Shown here one piece after another: positions 53,013-61,218 of a stretch of 64,000 bases of DNA (position 1 is the stretch's first letter; every line of letters starts with the position of its first letter). The notes under the pieces were generated by a model. That model was not told where the DNA came from and made no database searches. It was given only the letters and a program-made list of their open reading frames with translations. The stretch is taken from NCBI RefSeq assembly GCF_004919045.1, contig NZ_SWDW01000017.1:19023-83022 (forward strand). Direction: 5' to 3'. Source of the DNA: Sinomonas albida. Lineage in GTDB: Bacteria; Actinomycetota; Actinomycetes; Actinomycetales; Micrococcaceae. The translations under genes were made by a program, and so were the position numbers.

Positions 53013-53925
53013 GCGACCCCAACGCCATCCCCGCTCCGTCCTCTTCGAGGAAGGCGATGACGGGCGCCGCTTCCTCAACGGGCTCTGGGACGAGTTCAAC
53101 AGCTCCCCGCCCCCATACCTCGCCGTCCGCCCGAGATTCGTCACCACCCGAGAGCACCGCCGATTCACCGAGTTCGCCGACACCGTCCGCATGAATCGCT
53201 ACATCGGCCTCTGCTACGGCTCTCCCGGAGTCGGCAAGACCCTCTCCGCACGCCACTACGCCGGTACCGACGAATGGGAGCAATGGCACCCGCTCAGCGG
53301 CGGTCTCGAGCCTCTCCCGCCGGTGCCCGAGCCGGTGTTGCGCAGCAGGACCGCCTTCTTCACACCCACCGTCTCCGCCACGCTCAAACAGATCGACCAA
53401 GGCCTCCCACGGGCCTGCCAGCACATCTCCTGGGCGCTCGACTATGCCGAACACGGTCACGTCGACCCCTACGTCCACACCGAATCCCAGCACTGCGGGC
53501 GCACCGAACTGCTCATCATCGACGAAGCCGACCGGCTCAAGACAGCCGGCCTAGAGCAAGTAAGAGACTTCTACGACCGCCACAGCCTGGGCGTGATCCT
53601 CATCGGCATGCCCGGCATCGAAAAGCGCCTTGCCCGCTACCCCCAGCTCTACAGCCGCATCGGGTTCGCCCACGAATACCGCACGCTCCGCAAAGACGAA
53701 CTAGCCTCTGTAGTCGCCCAACGACTCCCGGAACCCGATCCTGACGACGAAGGACTCGCGCACACAGCCGCGATCGCCGCCATCGTCCGCGCCACCAACG
53801 GCAACTTCCGACTCGCCGACCGCCTCGTCACTCAAATCAACCGCATCCTCGACATCAACAACCGCCGCCACCTCACCCCCGAAGCCGTCGACGCTGCGCT
53901 CGAAGCGCTCCTCGTCGGACATTAA
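52999..53925 (+). CDS. AAA ATPase, transposition target regulator (TniB/TnsC-like)
   Basis: A 308-residue AAA+ ATPase with Walker A GSPGVGKT (74-81), Walker B LLIIDEAD (171-178), a sensor region (GVILIGMPGIEKRLARYPQL) and a C-terminal lid (ATNGNFRLADRLVTQINRIL). It should form ATP-dependent filaments on target DNA and recruit the transposase, as TniB, MuB and TnsC do. It has an insertion of about 70 residues between the Walker motifs. Confidence 0.92.
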   Translation: MPANKRPQRHPRSVLFEEGDDGRRFLNGLWDEFNSSPPPYLAVRPRFVTTREHRRFTEFADTVRMNRYIGLCYGSPGVGKTLSARHYAGTDEWEQWHPLSGGLEPLPPVPEPVLRSRTAFFTPTVSATLKQIDQGLPRACQHISWALDYAEHGHVDPYVHTESQHCGRTELLIIDEADRLKTAGLEQVRDFYDRHSLGVILIGMPGIEKRLARYPQLYSRIGFAHEYRTLRKDELASVVAQRLPEPDPDDEGLAHTAAIAAIVRATNGNFRLADRLVTQINRILDINNRRHLTPEAVDAALEALLVGH

Positions 53926-53967
53926 CCAACGAGAAAATCACGACAATTACCGCCGCGATTCACAGGT

Positions 53968-54414
53968 GTGGACCTTGTGGTTCTGGACCAGGGGATCGAC
54001 ACTTCGACCCCGGTGGGGAAGATGTTCTTCCACATTCTCGGGGCGATCGCGGAGTTCGAGCATGCCTTGATGTCCGAGCGGACCCGCGACGGCCTCGCTG
54101 CTGCCAGGGCCCGGGGCCGCACCGGCGGGCAGAAGCCCAAGCTCGGACCCCGGCAGGTGCGCCTGGCACGCCAGATGTACGAGGAGACCGGCCCCGACGG
54201 CAAACGCGCTCACACGGTGGCGGAGATCGCCGCCGAGTTCGGCGTCACCCGGCCCACCATCTACCGCCATCTGTCCAAGGGCCTAGGGGGAGGGGAACTC
54301 GGCGCTGTTCCGGTCCCAGGGCCCAGTGGGTTGTCAGCGGCCCCGCTGCCGTCAGATCCGTGGACCGACGGCGGAACGGGGGTGCGAGGCCGTGAAAGCA
54401 GGACCGCGCCGTGA
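53968..54414 (+). pseudogene. 5'-truncated serine resolvase
   Basis: The frame from 53968 reads VVLDQGIDTSTPVGKMFFHI, then LGAIAEFEHALMSERTRDGL and the C-terminal HTH AEIAAEFGVTRPTIYRHLSK. The first 60-70 residues, including the catalytic Ser, are missing; the gene is cut exactly where the transposon ends. After the HTH there is a Gly/Pro-rich tail. It is not the same gene as the resolvase at 50988. Confidence 0.88.
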
Positions 54415-54864
54415 CGCCTCAGAGGATCCAGTACGCCAAGGCCTGCTCTGGATCGCAGATGACTTCGGGCTCATCGCCAGCACGTTGCAGGCATTCGAGT
54501 CTCATCAAAGGAACCAATGACGCGACGCGTGCTGAGTGCGCGCCGACTGGTGAGCATGTGCTGAACAGGCGCGCGGCCCCTGCCCAGAGGGAGAGAAGTC
54601 CGTGGCCAGGGCAGTGAGCGGTGCGGAGGGGCTGCGAGGGCGAATGCGGCGTGCAGGACGGTGGCCTCGGCTAGTGCGGGTATGCGGCGGGCCGCCTCCT
54701 GGAGCGAGCGCAGTGTGGCCCTGCCGAGGAACCTGGCCCATGCGGTCGGGCCCCAGCCCTCCTCTCTCAGGGCAGCGAGGAGCCGGTTGGTGGCGGCACG
54801 GCTGGGGGACGTGGCACCTGCGGGGCCTGCCCGGAGGTGGCGCGCCCGGTGGTCCACGGGCGGC
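54415..54864. other. gene-poor gap with a coding-like remnant
   Basis: On the minus strand about 54600-54800 the frame gives NRLLAALREEGWGPTAWARF, LGRATLRSLQEAARRIPALA and EATVLHAAFALAA, which looks like the C-terminal helical end of an unknown protein. No ribosome site or start is convincing, and downstream sense is lost. Probably a decayed gene. Confidence 0.4.
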
Positions 54865-55656
54865 TCAGGCAAGCGCGCTGGCGGTGGCATGGGGTGGGAG
54901 CTGGCTGTCCTCGGTGCGGATCTGGGTGCGCTCGTCGTAGAAGGCGATCAGGTCCTTCAGGTGTGCGGAGTCCGGCAGGGTGTGTTCGTAGCTCCAGGCG
55001 ATGTCCCGTCCGCGGGTGCCTGCGCCGCGGACGGACCAGTAGGACGCGCGGCCCTTGTAGGGGCAGACGCTGGTCCGTTCCGAGGGCTCCAGGAGCGTGA
55101 AGTCCACGTCGCTGCGCGGCAGGTAGGTCCGCACCGGGAGCATCGTCTCGTGGACCAGCACCGGGCTGGCGCTCTCGGCCAGGACCAGGCCGTCGAGTTC
55201 CACTCGGACGGGCTGGGAGCCGGGCCTGGCGTCGACGCGGTGGAAGGGGTCGCGGGGGTGGCCTTCGACGTCCTGCTCGTCCTCCCTCAAGCGCTCGAAG
55301 GCGTTGGAGTCCAGCAGCAGGTACCCGGACAGGTCCTGGTCCGCGGGCCGGAACGCGGCATGTGGAAGCTCGGCACCGGGGGCCCGGAGCGTGTACTCCT
55401 GCCCGGGCCCGTGGTGGCGGGCGAACGCAGGACGCCGGCCGTCCCCGGTGCCGGGGGCAGGGCCGAGTTTGGCGGCGATGTCGGCCTCCGGCACCGCGTA
55501 CACGGGGGCCGGCCGGCCTGCTTCCCAGACCAGCACCGCCCGCCGGGAGTCCACCACGGTGCGCCCGGCCGCGTCCGCGCGGATTCGCTTGGCGGTCGGC
55601 TCGAACCGCAGCAGGCCGTGGAGCCTGCGCATCTCCTCTGACATCTTCAGCGCCAT
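54865..55656 (-). CDS. DUF427 protein with two domains
   Basis: A 263-residue soluble protein. The N-terminal half (about 10-120) is a divergent DUF427-like domain (RIRADAAGRTVVDSRRAVLV) and the C-terminal half (about 145-250) is a standard one (RVELDGLVLAESASPVLVHE, RTYLPRSDVDFTLLEPSERT, VCPYKGRASYWSVRG). The invariant CPYKG/CPWKG block is present once. It overlaps lgt by 10 bp. DUF427 folds are beta-barrels of unknown activity, often in redox gene clusters. This is one of three DUF427 genes within 8 kb. Confidence 0.85.
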   Translation of the reverse strand: MALKMSEEMRRLHGLLRFEPTAKRIRADAAGRTVVDSRRAVLVWEAGRPAPVYAVPEADIAAKLGPAPGTGDGRRPAFARHHGPGQEYTLRAPGAELPHAAFRPADQDLSGYLLLDSNAFERLREDEQDVEGHPRDPFHRVDARPGSQPVRVELDGLVLAESASPVLVHETMLPVRTYLPRSDVDFTLLEPSERTSVCPYKGRASYWSVRGAGTRGRDIAWSYEHTLPDSAHLKDLIAFYDERTQIRTEDSQLPPHATASALA

Positions 55657-56660
55657 GTCCCTGGCCGTCCTTCCTGAGAGGTGTGGGGTCCTGAGCCCCT
55701 GGCCTGCGGCCCGCCTTTCGGATCCTGGGCCGGGGACGCCGCGTTCCGTCGTAGTCCTGCCTCCGCCGGCACGAGCTCCACTCCTGGGCCGTCGGGCCCG
55801 CTCGGGCGCGCGGTGCGGGGCCTGCGCATGGTGCGGGCGAAGGCGACGGCGCCGCCGAGGAACGCGAGCCCGGAGACCCAGGTGTTGACCCGCAGGCCCA
55901 GGATCAGGTTGGCGTAGTCGGAGCGCATGAGCTCGATCACGAACCGGCCGCCGGTGTAGACCATGACGTAGAGGGCGAACTCGGCCCCGCGCGGGAGGCG
56001 GAGCCTGCGGGAGACGATGATGAGTGCGAAGCCGCCGGCCGTGGTCCAGAGGGCCTCGTAGAGGAACGTGGGCTGGAAGTAGCCGAGGACGACCGGGGTG
56101 CCGTCCGGACCGACGGCCGCCGCGCCGGTGGCGGGGTCCATCTGGTGGATCTGCAGGCCCCACGGGAGGGTGGTGGGGTCGCCGTAGAGCTCGTTGTTGA
56201 ACCAGTTCCCGAGCCGGCCGAGGGCCTGTGCGAACAGGAGCCCCGGGGCCACGGCGTCGGCGAAGGCCGGGAGGCTGGCGTTCGCGCGCCGGCAGCCGAT
56301 CCAGGCCCCGAGGCCGCCGAGGGCGACGGCTCCCCAGATCCCGAGGCCCCCGTCCCAGATCGCGAACGCGTTCCACGGGTTCCTGCCGGGGAGGAAGTAC
56401 AGCTCGGGGTCGGTGATGACGTGGTAGATGCGTCCGCCGACGATCCCGAACGGGATGGCCCAGAGGGCGATGTCGAGGACCTCGCACGGCTTGCCGCCCC
56501 GCTGGACCCAACGGCGGTTCGTGAGCCAGAGGGCGACGCCTATGCCGGCGAGGATGCACAGGGCGTAGAAGTGGATCTCGAGCGGGCCGGCCTTGACCGC
56601 GTCGACCGTCGGGGACGGGAGGTAGGCGGGCAGGGCGAGGGCGTGGGGTCCGGTGGTCAT
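55647..56660 (-). CDS. lgt: prolipoprotein diacylglyceryl transferase (accessory copy)
   Basis: A 337-residue membrane enzyme that moves diacylglycerol from phosphatidylglycerol to the lipobox Cys of prolipoproteins. Features are IWDGGLGIWGAVALGGLGAW, RLGNWFNNELYGDPTTLPWG, and YFQPTFLYEALWTTAGG, with about seven helices. The HGG motif of E. coli Lgt is DGG, as in many actinobacteria. The N-terminus and C-terminal tail are longer than usual. It is coupled by 4 bp (ATGA) to the reductase upstream, not to a housekeeping partner, so it may be a specialised copy; see the findings. Confidence 0.93.
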   Translation of the reverse strand: MTTGPHALALPAYLPSPTVDAVKAGPLEIHFYALCILAGIGVALWLTNRRWVQRGGKPCEVLDIALWAIPFGIVGGRIYHVITDPELYFLPGRNPWNAFAIWDGGLGIWGAVALGGLGAWIGCRRANASLPAFADAVAPGLLFAQALGRLGNWFNNELYGDPTTLPWGLQIHQMDPATGAAAVGPDGTPVVLGYFQPTFLYEALWTTAGGFALIIVSRRLRLPRGAEFALYVMVYTGGRFVIELMRSDYANLILGLRVNTWVSGLAFLGGAVAFARTMRRPRTARPSGPDGPGVELVPAEAGLRRNAASPAQDPKGGPQARGSGPHTSQEGRPGTWR

Positions 56661-58012
56661 GGGAGCTGTCCGAGGGCGTCTTCGACGGCGCGGTGGAAGG
56701 TGGGGTAGGCGTAGATCATCTCGCGCAGGCGCTGGATGGGGGTGCGCTCGTGGACGGCGAGGGTGAGCATGGAGAGGACCTCACCGCCGGTGGGCCCGGC
56801 CGAGGTCGCCCCGACGAGGATGCCGCGGCCGGTGTCGGCGACGAGCTTGATCAGGCCCTGGTTGCCGGCCTTGTGGATCCACCCCCGCGCGGAGGAGGGG
56901 ACCTGGGCTGTGGCGGTCGCGACGGGGAGGCCCTGGTCGCGGGCCTGCCGTTCGGTGAGGCCGACGGCGCCGACCTCCGGATCGGTGAAGGTCACCCGGG
57001 GCACGGCGTGGTACTCGGCCTCCGATGGCTGTTCGCCGAGGATGTGGTCTGCGGCGATCCGGGCCTGGTACATGGACATGTGGGTGAAGGCGCCGTGGCC
57101 GGTGATGTCCCCGATGGCGTAGACGCCGTCTGCGATGCGCAGGTGCCCGTCGGTGCGGACGGTGCGGGCGCCGGTGTCGAGGCCGAGCGAGCCCAGTCCG
57201 AGGGCGTCGAGGTCGGTTCGGCGGCCGGTGGCGACCAGCAGCCGCTGGCCGGTGTACGTCGTGTCCGCGGCCGTGACGGTGAATGTGGTCCCGTCGTGGT
57301 CGATCCGCTCGGCCCTGGTGCCGGTGTGGATGCCGATCCCCTCGGCGGTGAGCACGTCCTGGACGAGCTGGCCGGCCTCGGGCTCTTCGAGGGGCAGGAG
57401 TGCCTCGAGGGCTTCGAGGACCTCGACGCGGGTGCCGAAGCGGGCGAAGGCCTGGGCGAGCTCGAGGCCGATGGGCCCACCGCCGAGCACGATCAAGGAA
57501 TCCGGGGCGTCTGTGGCGGCGATGGCCTCGCGGTTGGTCCAGTACGGGGTGCCGTCGAGACCGGGGATGGGCGGGACGGCAGGGTCGGTGCCGGTGTTGA
57601 CCAGGATCGCGCGGGCGGCCTCGAAGTCCTGCCCGTCGACCCGGACGGTCTTGGCGCCGGTGATGCGGGCGGTTCCGCGGACGAAGCGGCCGCCGGCCTT
57701 CTCGAAGCGTTCGACGGCGACGGTGTCGTCCCAGTCGTCGGTGGCCTCGTCGCGGATGCGCCGGGCGACGGGGGCGAAGTCCGGAGCGACTTGGACTGTG
57801 CCGGCCAGCTCGGGGACCCGGCGGGCCTCGGCGAGGGAGTCGGCGGCGCGGATCATCATCTTGGACGGGATGCACCCGTAGTAGGGGCATTCGCCTCCGA
57901 CGAGGTTCTTCTCGATCCCGACCACGGACAGTCCCGCCTTGGCCAGCCGGGCCGCGGCGGCCTCACCGCCCGGTCCCATGCCGATGACGATGACGTCTGC
58001 CTGCTCTGCCAT
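56657..58012 (-). CDS. class I disulfide oxidoreductase (mercuric reductase/Lpd-like)
   Basis: A 451-residue FAD/NAD(P)H-dependent reductase. FAD motif IVIGMGPGGEAAAARLAKAG, redox-active pair GGECPYYGCIPSKM (Cys42, Cys47), NAD motif LIVLGGGPIGLELAQAFARF, second FAD block VYAIGDITGHGAFTHMSMYQ and the C-terminal dimer domain (AYPTFHRAVEDALG) with the His that activates the disulfide. Without the N-terminal metal domain it is not a certain MerA. The partner disulfide or polysulfide is unknown. It is the second gene of the run DUF427-reductase-lgt-DUF427. Confidence 0.92.
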   Translation of the reverse strand: MAEQADVIVIGMGPGGEAAAARLAKAGLSVVGIEKNLVGGECPYYGCIPSKMMIRAADSLAEARRVPELAGTVQVAPDFAPVARRIRDEATDDWDDTVAVERFEKAGGRFVRGTARITGAKTVRVDGQDFEAARAILVNTGTDPAVPPIPGLDGTPYWTNREAIAATDAPDSLIVLGGGPIGLELAQAFARFGTRVEVLEALEALLPLEEPEAGQLVQDVLTAEGIGIHTGTRAERIDHDGTTFTVTAADTTYTGQRLLVATGRRTDLDALGLGSLGLDTGARTVRTDGHLRIADGVYAIGDITGHGAFTHMSMYQARIAADHILGEQPSEAEYHAVPRVTFTDPEVGAVGLTERQARDQGLPVATATAQVPSSARGWIHKAGNQGLIKLVADTGRGILVGATSAGPTGGEVLSMLTLAVHERTPIQRLREMIYAYPTFHRAVEDALGQLP

Positions 58013-58041
58013 GCTCAGTTCCTTCCTCGCGTGTTCGGTGA

Positions 58042-58419
58042 TCAGTGCCCGGCGTGGCCGAGCAGCCGGGACAGCAGGCCCCGGGGACGGGGGGCTTCCT
58101 CGGGTGGGGTGCTGCCCGCCTCGGTGACGCGAACGCCCTTCCAGAAGGCGATGTGGTCCTTGATCTGGCGGGCGGCAGGGCTTGGGTCGGGGTAGTACCA
58201 GGCGGCGTCTCGGTTGGTGCGGCCGTCGGCCTCGATGGTGTAGTAGCTGGCGGTGCCCTTCCAAGGGCAGACGGTGGTGTGGGTGCTGGGGCGGAAGTGC
58301 TCGCGGTTGATCGACTCGGGCGGGAAGTACTGGTTTCCCTCGACCTGGACGGTGCGGTCGGATTCGGCCAGCACGGTGCCGTTCCAGACTGCCTGGTAGG
58401 TCCTGTTCGGGCTGCTCAT
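58042..58419 (-). CDS. DUF427 protein (single domain)
   Basis: A 125-residue protein: TYQAVWNGTVLAESDRTVQV, EGNQYFPPESINREHFRPST, VCPWKGTASYYTIEADG, and DAAWYYPDPSPAARQIKDHI. This is the standard DUF427 beta-barrel with the CPWKG block. It is 29 bp upstream of the disulfide reductase in the same direction. It resembles the DUF427 protein at 62025 more than the double one at 54865. Confidence 0.93.
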   Translation of the reverse strand: MSSPNRTYQAVWNGTVLAESDRTVQVEGNQYFPPESINREHFRPSTHTTVCPWKGTASYYTIEADGRTNRDAAWYYPDPSPAARQIKDHIAFWKGVRVTEAGSTPPEEAPRPRGLLSRLLGHAGH

Positions 58420-58548
58420 CGCGTCGCTTCTCCTCCTGTGACGGGGTTCTCAGCCAGAACCTACGGCTCGCCTCCCCGGTGGTCTGTGATCTGCATTGCA
58501 GAGCCGGGTTCGGCGCCCGTGGTGGGCCGGGCCGGGGCGTAGGCTGCT

Positions 58549-59211
58549 TCAGCGTCCGGCGGCACTGCGTGGGGTTCCGGCTCGGATCTGGATGTGGCCC
58601 CCGCGCACCGAGGAGGCCTCGGTGTCCGGGGCGTCGTGTTCGAGGAGGGCCCAGGGGTGCGCGGAGGGATCGGAGCCGCCGAGGCGGCAGGCCAGGGCGG
58701 CTGCGGGGGCGAGCGCCGCGGCGGCGCCGGTGGGCAGCTGCATGTCCACGACAGCGACCCTGGTCCCCGGCCCGCACAGGGCCAGGATCCGTTCCCATGC
58801 GGCCCCCTGGTCCCGGGTAACGGAGAGGGAATACGTGGCCAGGACGGCGTCGACCACGGGGGTGGCCTCGTGGACGCGGCCGGCGAGGGCGTCCGGGGCG
58901 ATGGCGGTCAGGTCGGCGTTCAGGAGGTCGATGTTCGCCCAGCCGTGTCGGCGGATCCTCTTCCGGGCCTGGTCGAGCATCGCGGCGCTGGCGTCGATGC
59001 CGACGATCCGCCCGGCCGGGCCTACGGCGGCCTCGAGCCAGGCGAAGTTCAGCCCGGTCCCGCATCCGGCGTCCACCACTGCCTGGCCGGGTCGCAGGCG
59101 CAGTCCGGCGATCCCAGCCAGGCGCCCGGGCCGGTAGACGGGCTCGCACGCGAGGGCGTCGTACAGGGGCGCGAAGCATTGGTAGCGGTCGGTCACAGGC
59201 CATCGTCGCAT
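58549..59211 (-). CDS. class I SAM-dependent methyltransferase
   Basis: A 220-residue Rossmann-fold methyltransferase similar to the phosphatidylethanolamine/UbiE groups: YDALACEPVYRPGRLAGIAG, motif I VVDAGCGTGLNFAWLE, VGIDASAAMLDQARKRIRRH, LLNADLTAIAP and VLATYSLSVTRDQGAAWERI. Start is ATG 59211 or GTG 59196. It is divergent from the second disulfide reductase gene (59258). A small membrane lipid or thiol is a plausible substrate in this context (inference). Confidence 0.88.
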   Translation of the reverse strand: MRRWPVTDRYQCFAPLYDALACEPVYRPGRLAGIAGLRLRPGQAVVDAGCGTGLNFAWLEAAVGPAGRIVGIDASAAMLDQARKRIRRHGWANIDLLNADLTAIAPDALAGRVHEATPVVDAVLATYSLSVTRDQGAAWERILALCGPGTRVAVVDMQLPTGAAAALAPAAALACRLGGSDPSAHPWALLEHDAPDTEASSVRGGHIQIRAGTPRSAAGR

Positions 59212-59257
59212 GCCTGTGCCATCGTGGGGCAGGGTACGGACAGGAGCGGAGGGACTG

Positions 59258-60625
59258 ATGGCCGGATGGGACCTGGTGGTGGTCGGCGGCGGGTCCGCCG
59301 GGCTGGTCGGGGCGCAGGCCGCGGCCAGGCTGGGCGCGAGAGTGGCCCTTGTCGAGGCCGAGAAGACGGGCGGGGAGTGCCTGTACACCGGGTGCGTGCC
59401 CTCCAAGGCCTTCATCGCCGCCGCCCGCGACGGGCTCGGGTTCGATGCCGCGATGGCCAGGGTCGCGGCCGCGGTGGTCGCGATCGCCCCGCATGATTCC
59501 CCGGGAGCCCTCGAAGCCGAGGGGGTGCGTGTCCTGCATGGCCATGCCGTGCTGGATCCGAGCGGGGGCGTGCGGGTGGACGGGCGTCCTCTGCCCTCCC
59601 GGTCGGTCCTGCTGGCCACCGGCGCCGCACCGGCCCTGCCTTCCCTGACCGGTCTTGACCCAGACGAGGCGCTCACGAGCGAGACGGTCTGGTCCCTGAG
59701 CGTGCTCCCGGAGCGTCTCGCCGTCGTGGGCGGCGGGCCCGTGGGCTGCGAGCTCGCCCAGGCCTTCGCCCGCCTCGGGGCCGAGGTCACGGTCGTCGCC
59801 TCCGCGCCCAGGCTCCTGCCACGGGAGGACCCCGAGGCCTCAGCCGTGGTCCGGGCGGCCCTGGAGGCCGACGGGATCCGGGTGATCACCGGGGACGGCG
59901 CCATGGCCGTCGCCCGCGTGGGCGCGGACCGGGTCCTGCTCACAGGGCATGGGGCACGCGTGCCCTACACCCATCTGCTCGCCGCCACGGGCAAGGTTCC
60001 GCGCACCGGCGGGATCGGCCTCCCCGAGGCCGGTGTCCGCCTCGACGGGGCCGGCCGTGTCGTCACCGACGCGTCGCTGCGGACCACGAACCCGCGGGTG
60101 TGGGCGGCGGGGGACGTCACCGCGAGGAGCCGCCACACGCACACGGCCGGGGTGCACGCGGCGATCGCCGCCGCCAACGCAGTCCTGGGCACCCGTCGCA
60201 AGGCAGCCAGCATCGGCGAGCCGAGGGTAACGTTCACCGCCCCCGAGGTCGCCGCCGTCGGCCGGTCCGCGGCCCCCGGGACCGGGCGCACGGTGACGGT
60301 CCCGCATACCAGGGTGGACCGCGCCGTGGCCGATGCAGACCCGGGCGGGTTCACCCGCATCGTCCTTGACCGTGGAGGACGGATCACCGGGGGCACGATC
60401 GTTGGCCCTCGGGCCGGGGAGACCCTCGGGGAGCTGTCCCTGGCTGTGAACGCCCGGCTGAAGGCCACGGATCTCGCAGCGGCCGTGCACGCCTACCCGA
60501 CGCACAGTGACGGGCTCTGGCTAGCGGCCATCCAGGCCCGCCTGACCGCCCTCGACGCCCCGGCGCCGCGGATCGCCGCACGCGTGCTGCTCGCGCTGCG
60601 CCGGGCCGCCGCCCGGCCCCGCTGA
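59258..60625 (+). CDS. class I disulfide oxidoreductase (second paralogue)
   Basis: A 455-residue FAD/NAD(P)H disulfide reductase: LVVVGGGSAGLVGAQAAARL, redox pair GGECLYTGCVPSKA (Cys41, Cys46), LAVVGGGPVGCELAQAFARL, VWAAGDVTARSRHTHTAGVH, and AYPTHSDGLWLAAIQARLTA in the dimer domain. The C-terminal catalytic His is in AYPTHSD, matching HPTxxE only loosely, so its activity may differ. GGAGGG lies before the ATG. It is a distant paralogue of the reductase at 56657. Confidence 0.92.
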   Translation: MAGWDLVVVGGGSAGLVGAQAAARLGARVALVEAEKTGGECLYTGCVPSKAFIAAARDGLGFDAAMARVAAAVVAIAPHDSPGALEAEGVRVLHGHAVLDPSGGVRVDGRPLPSRSVLLATGAAPALPSLTGLDPDEALTSETVWSLSVLPERLAVVGGGPVGCELAQAFARLGAEVTVVASAPRLLPREDPEASAVVRAALEADGIRVITGDGAMAVARVGADRVLLTGHGARVPYTHLLAATGKVPRTGGIGLPEAGVRLDGAGRVVTDASLRTTNPRVWAAGDVTARSRHTHTAGVHAAIAAANAVLGTRRKAASIGEPRVTFTAPEVAAVGRSAAPGTGRTVTVPHTRVDRAVADADPGGFTRIVLDRGGRITGGTIVGPRAGETLGELSLAVNARLKATDLAAAVHAYPTHSDGLWLAAIQARLTALDAPAPRIAARVLLALRRAAARPR

Positions 60626-60734
60626 CCCGCTCCCGGCATCTGTTCCCGCTGTGTGCACTCGTTCACAGAACGCCCCGGGCCGGGTGCGTAGCGTCTGGAC
60701 TGTCAGCAGTTCCGCGTCTCGAAAGGCACCCGCG

Positions 60735-61190
60735 ATGTCAGCTTCAACCTCCGCATCCCACGCCGGAAGCTTCTCCTCGTCCTGGGGCCGGCGGGCGATC
60801 GCCGGGCTCCTGGGAGGTCTTGCCGGAGGCGTCGTCTTCGGCATGCTCATGGCCATGATGGGCATGTTCACCACGATCGCCATGATGATGGGCTCCACCT
60901 CGCCCTTGGTCGGCGTCGTGGTCCACCTGATGATCTCGGTCGTCTACGGCCTGGTCCTGACCCTGTTCTTCGCCCGCTTCCTGCACTCCTACGGCCGGGC
61001 AAGCGTCGCCGGGCTCGTCTATGGGGTCATCCTGTGGGTCGTCGGCCCTCTTCTGATCATGCCGCTCATGCTCGGCATCCCGGTGTTCGGGTTCAGTGCA
61101 GCGGTCATGATGTCACTGTTGGGGCATGTGATCTACGGCGTCCTGCTGGCCCTGGTCGCCGGGCGCGTGCTCAAGACGGCCAAGGCCTGA
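60735..61190 (+). CDS. small membrane protein, Met/Gly-rich helices
   Basis: A 151-residue protein with four predicted helices: GLLGGLAGGVVFGMLMAMMG, MVVHLMISVVYGLVLTLFFA-type segment (seen as VVVHLMISVVYGLVLTLF), YGVILWVVGPLLIMPLMLGI, and LLGHVIYGVLLALVAG. Met-rich loops (AMMGMFTTIAMMMGS) stand out. Related proteins are found as DUF1440/YagU-like membrane proteins. GAAAGG lies before ATG 60735. Function unknown. It is 28 bp before the Crp/Fnr gene. Confidence 0.8.
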   Translation: MSASTSASHAGSFSSSWGRRAIAGLLGGLAGGVVFGMLMAMMGMFTTIAMMMGSTSPLVGVVVHLMISVVYGLVLTLFFARFLHSYGRASVAGLVYGVILWVVGPLLIMPLMLGIPVFGFSAAVMMSLLGHVIYGVLLALVAGRVLKTAKA

Positions 61191-61218
61191 ACAATTGGGC
61201 GTGAACGAGGGAGTGGGC

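Larger units (their letters stand above)
50921..53945 (+). mobile_element. three-gene transposon (resolvase, DDE transposase, AAA ATPase)
   Basis: The genes tnpR-like, tniA/TnsB-like and tniB/TnsC-like lie in one direction within about 3 kb. Inverted 7-bp ends TGTCGTG (50921-50927) and CACGACA (53939-53945) lie 61 bp before the first gene and 14 bp after the last. No target duplication is evident, so the ends are provisional. The layout is a compact relative of Tn5053/Tn402 without TniQ. Confidence 0.55.

Noticed and set aside
54471..54890. 139-residue open frame on the minus strand
   Set aside because: Only its middle looks coding; no start or ribosome site and the end is low-quality, so listed as a remnant and not a gene.
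56657..58012. Mercuric reductase (merA)
   Set aside because: No N-terminal metal-binding domain, no C-terminal Cys pair and no mer genes nearby; named only as a disulfide reductase.
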